Assembly (NCBI GenBank): GCA_017164015.1
Contig: CP071065.1
Location: forward strand, 1,429,409 to 1,493,408
Direction: 5' to 3'
Source of the DNA: Nostoc sp. UHCC 0702
GTDB taxonomy: Bacteria > Cyanobacteriota > Cyanobacteriia > Cyanobacteriales > Nostocaceae
DNA length: 64,000 nucleotides
Every line of letters begins with the position of its first letter. The stretch's first letter is position 1. Positions 62,333-64,000 of this stretch are shown piece by piece. Made by a program: the position numbers and the translations under genes. The notes below the pieces were generated by a model. It was not told the origin of the DNA. It worked only from the letters and a program-made list of their open reading frames with translations, and searched no databases.

Positions 62333-64000
62333 ATGAGTAGCACATATGACCCGCGCCTGATAGCGCTTTCGATTGTGATTGCAGTTCTGGCCTCATACAC
62401 TGCTTTTGATTTGGCTGCGCGGGTGACAGCAGCCAAATCATGGGCTAAACTCGCTTGGTGGATTGGCGGCGCCATCGTCATGGGTATCGGTATCTGGTCG
62501 ATGCACTTTGTGGCCATGCTAGCCCTGAGTCTGCCGATGCAGATGGCTTATGATATGTTGACTGTGCTAATCTCTATGCTGCCTGCCATCTTCGCTTGGG
62601 CGGGCGCATTTTACATTGTCAGTCGCCCAGTCTTAAATGTTTGGCAATTGCTGATTGGTGGAACCTTGATAGGTATTGGTCTGGCTGCCATGCACTACAT
62701 TGGAATCCTGGCGATACGCATAGAAGCAACGATTCAATATAATCCTGTACTATTTGTACTTTGTGTTGCGATCGCTATTTGGGCATCTATTGCCAGCCTA
62801 TGGATTTCCTTCCAACTACGAATGCAGACTGGCAAAACTTTGCGGTGGTCTAAAATCGGCAGTGCTATTTTAATAGGAGTAGCCATTGCTGGAATGCACT
62901 ACACAGGAATGGCTAGCGTCATATTTACGCCAATTAACCCCAAAGCATTGTCTGCAAATGAGACAATTAATAGTTCCCTAAGTTGGCTGGCTGTATCCAT
63001 CGGTATTGCCAGCTTGTTCATTCTCGGTTTTGCACTGATGACTTCGTTTGTAGATCGGCGTTTGGCTGCCCAAATCAAGCTTTTAGAACAACAAGAAGCT
63101 CAAGCCAAACGCTCACATCTATTTACACAGATTACCTTGCAAATCCGGCGATCGCTAAACTTGGATAATGTGTTCAACACAACTGTCCACGAAATTCGGC
63201 AAGCATTGAAAGCTGATCGTGTGGTTATATATCGTTTCAATGCTGATTGGAGTGGTACTATTATCGCCGAGTCAGTAGCAGCGGGTTGGATGAAAACCTT
63301 GGGGACAACAGTTAATGACCCCTTCCAAGAAAATTACATTGAAATGTACAAAAATGGTAGAGTCAGAGCTACTAACAATGTTGACAAAGCCGGTTTTACA
63401 GATTGCCACAGAGAAATTCTTGAAGGTTTTCAAATCAAGGCCAATTTGATTGCACCGATTATCACCAATAATCAACTTGTCAGCTTATTGTGTGTTCATC
63501 AATGCTCTCAACCTCGGTATTGGCAAAACTTTGAAATAGATTTATTGAGACAACTAGCAATTCAAGTTGGCACTGCCTTACAACAAGCCAGTCTGCTGCA
63601 TGAACTAGAACAAGCACAGAAAAGCTTGCGAATACGCGATCGCGCCATTGCCGCAGCCAGTAAAGCCATCTTCATTACTGACCCACGTCAACCAGAAAAT
63701 CCAATTATATATTGCAATGCTGCTTTTGAAAAAATTACAGGCTACCCACCAGAAGAAGCACTAGGACGCAACTACCAATTTCTGCAAGGAACCGACACAG
63801 AAAAAGCTGCACTTGAACAATTAGATAACGCGGTGCGTGATTTAAGCGAATGCCAAGTTATACTCAAAGTTTACTGCAAGGATGAAAGCCAGTTCTGTGG
63901 TGAATTAACAATTTCTCCAGTGCGAGACACATTTGGGCAAGTCATAAATTTTATTGGTGTACTAGATGAAATTACTTCACCCCAACCAGAAGAAGAAGAA
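62333..64000 (+). CDS. MHYT-GAF-PAS sensor protein (gene runs off the right edge)
   Basis: At least 556 residues are visible, and the gene continues past the window. The ATG at 62333 opens a membrane MHYT domain with seven helices and metal-ligand motifs at M57-H58 (MHFV), M120 (MHYI) and M188 (MHYT); such domains are thought to bind copper and sense O2/CO/NO. A helical linker leads to a GAF domain (about 265-430) and a PAS domain (about 440-555; IAAASKAIFITDPRQ, ALGRNYQFLQG). The PAS resembles LOV domains, but the flavin-binding Cys is Tyr. The output module (probably a histidine kinase or a GGDEF/EAL domain) is beyond the edge. Confidence 0.9.
   Translation, partial: MSSTYDPRLIALSIVIAVLASYTAFDLAARVTAAKSWAKLAWWIGGAIVMGIGIWSMHFVAMLALSLPMQMAYDMLTVLISMLPAIFAWAGAFYIVSRPVLNVWQLLIGGTLIGIGLAAMHYIGILAIRIEATIQYNPVLFVLCVAIAIWASIASLWISFQLRMQTGKTLRWSKIGSAILIGVAIAGMHYTGMASVIFTPINPKALSANETINSSLSWLAVSIGIASLFILGFALMTSFVDRRLAAQIKLLEQQEAQAKRSHLFTQITLQIRRSLNLDNVFNTTVHEIRQALKADRVVIYRFNADWSGTIIAESVAAGWMKTLGTTVNDPFQENYIEMYKNGRVRATNNVDKAGFTDCHREILEGFQIKANLIAPIITNNQLVSLLCVHQCSQPRYWQNFEIDLLRQLAIQVGTALQQASLLHELEQAQKSLRIRDRAIAAASKAIFITDPRQPENPIIYCNAAFEKITGYPPEEALGRNYQFLQGTDTEKAALEQLDNAVRDLSECQVILKVYCKDESQFCGELTISPVRDTFGQVINFIGVLDEITSPQPEEEE

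Overview
The window comes from a filamentous, heterocyst-type cyanobacterium (Nostoc/Anabaena group). The HIP1 octamer GCGATCGC recurs throughout. Intergenic DNA is full of short tandem repeats (blocks of AGGGGTGC, GGTAATTGG or CAAAGGCG type) and small palindromic elements. Gene content fits too: hormogonium polysaccharide pseudopilins, a caspase/WD40 protein, multi-domain sensor kinases and a PEP-CTERM protein. All calls come from reading the sequence and recalling protein families; no database search was run.

Layout. 1-7.3 kb: the 3' part of clpB, three family-2 glycosyltransferases, htpG and rpmB. 8.1-20.9 kb: a same-strand hormogonium polysaccharide (hps-type) cluster with a 1765-residue HpsA-like pilin-related protein carrying acidic DxDxDG-type repeats, four further pseudopilins, an HpsE-like glycosyltransferase, a TIGR04282 transferase, an HpsJ-like membrane protein and a WaaE-like glycosyltransferase. 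21.6-28.3 kb: DUF502, nusB, ftsY, a GAF-SpoIIE phosphatase and a small unknown. 28.3-34 kb, minus strand: type-4 uracil-DNA glycosylase, a TPR protein, small proteins including a NADAR protein, and fdhD. 34.7-40 kb: a giant caspase - P-loop NTPase - transmembrane - WD40 protein. 40.7-44.8 kb: two hybrid histidine kinases. 45-50 kb: SMR transporter, Hsp20, a HemD-like protein, a HAD phosphatase, a PEP-CTERM protein and a decayed serine beta-lactamase-like pseudogene. 50-64 kb: a HPPK-PabB/TrpE-like fusion, three tandem ATP-grasp paralogues, a pseudo-HtrA/HtrA/LuxR-regulator operon, a beta-helix protein, a Ser/Thr kinase and the 5' part of an MHYT-GAF-PAS sensor.

The most unusual items are: (1) the ATP-grasp trio at 52.4-55.3 kb, whose third member has lost the metal-binding residues and whose first member has its C-terminus supplied by an inserted repeat; (2) the operon at 55.8-58.2 kb, which pairs a protease-dead HtrA homologue with an intact one and a LuxR regulator with a degenerate receiver; (3) the folate-pathway fusion at 50.1-52.2 kb; (4) in-frame invasion of the caspase/WD40 gene by the same repeats that fill the intergenic spaces; (5) MITE-like families with recognisable terminal inverted repeats and highly variable cores. 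The ATP-grasp trio and the HtrA operon are adjacent and divergently transcribed, and I could not assign a known pathway to either.
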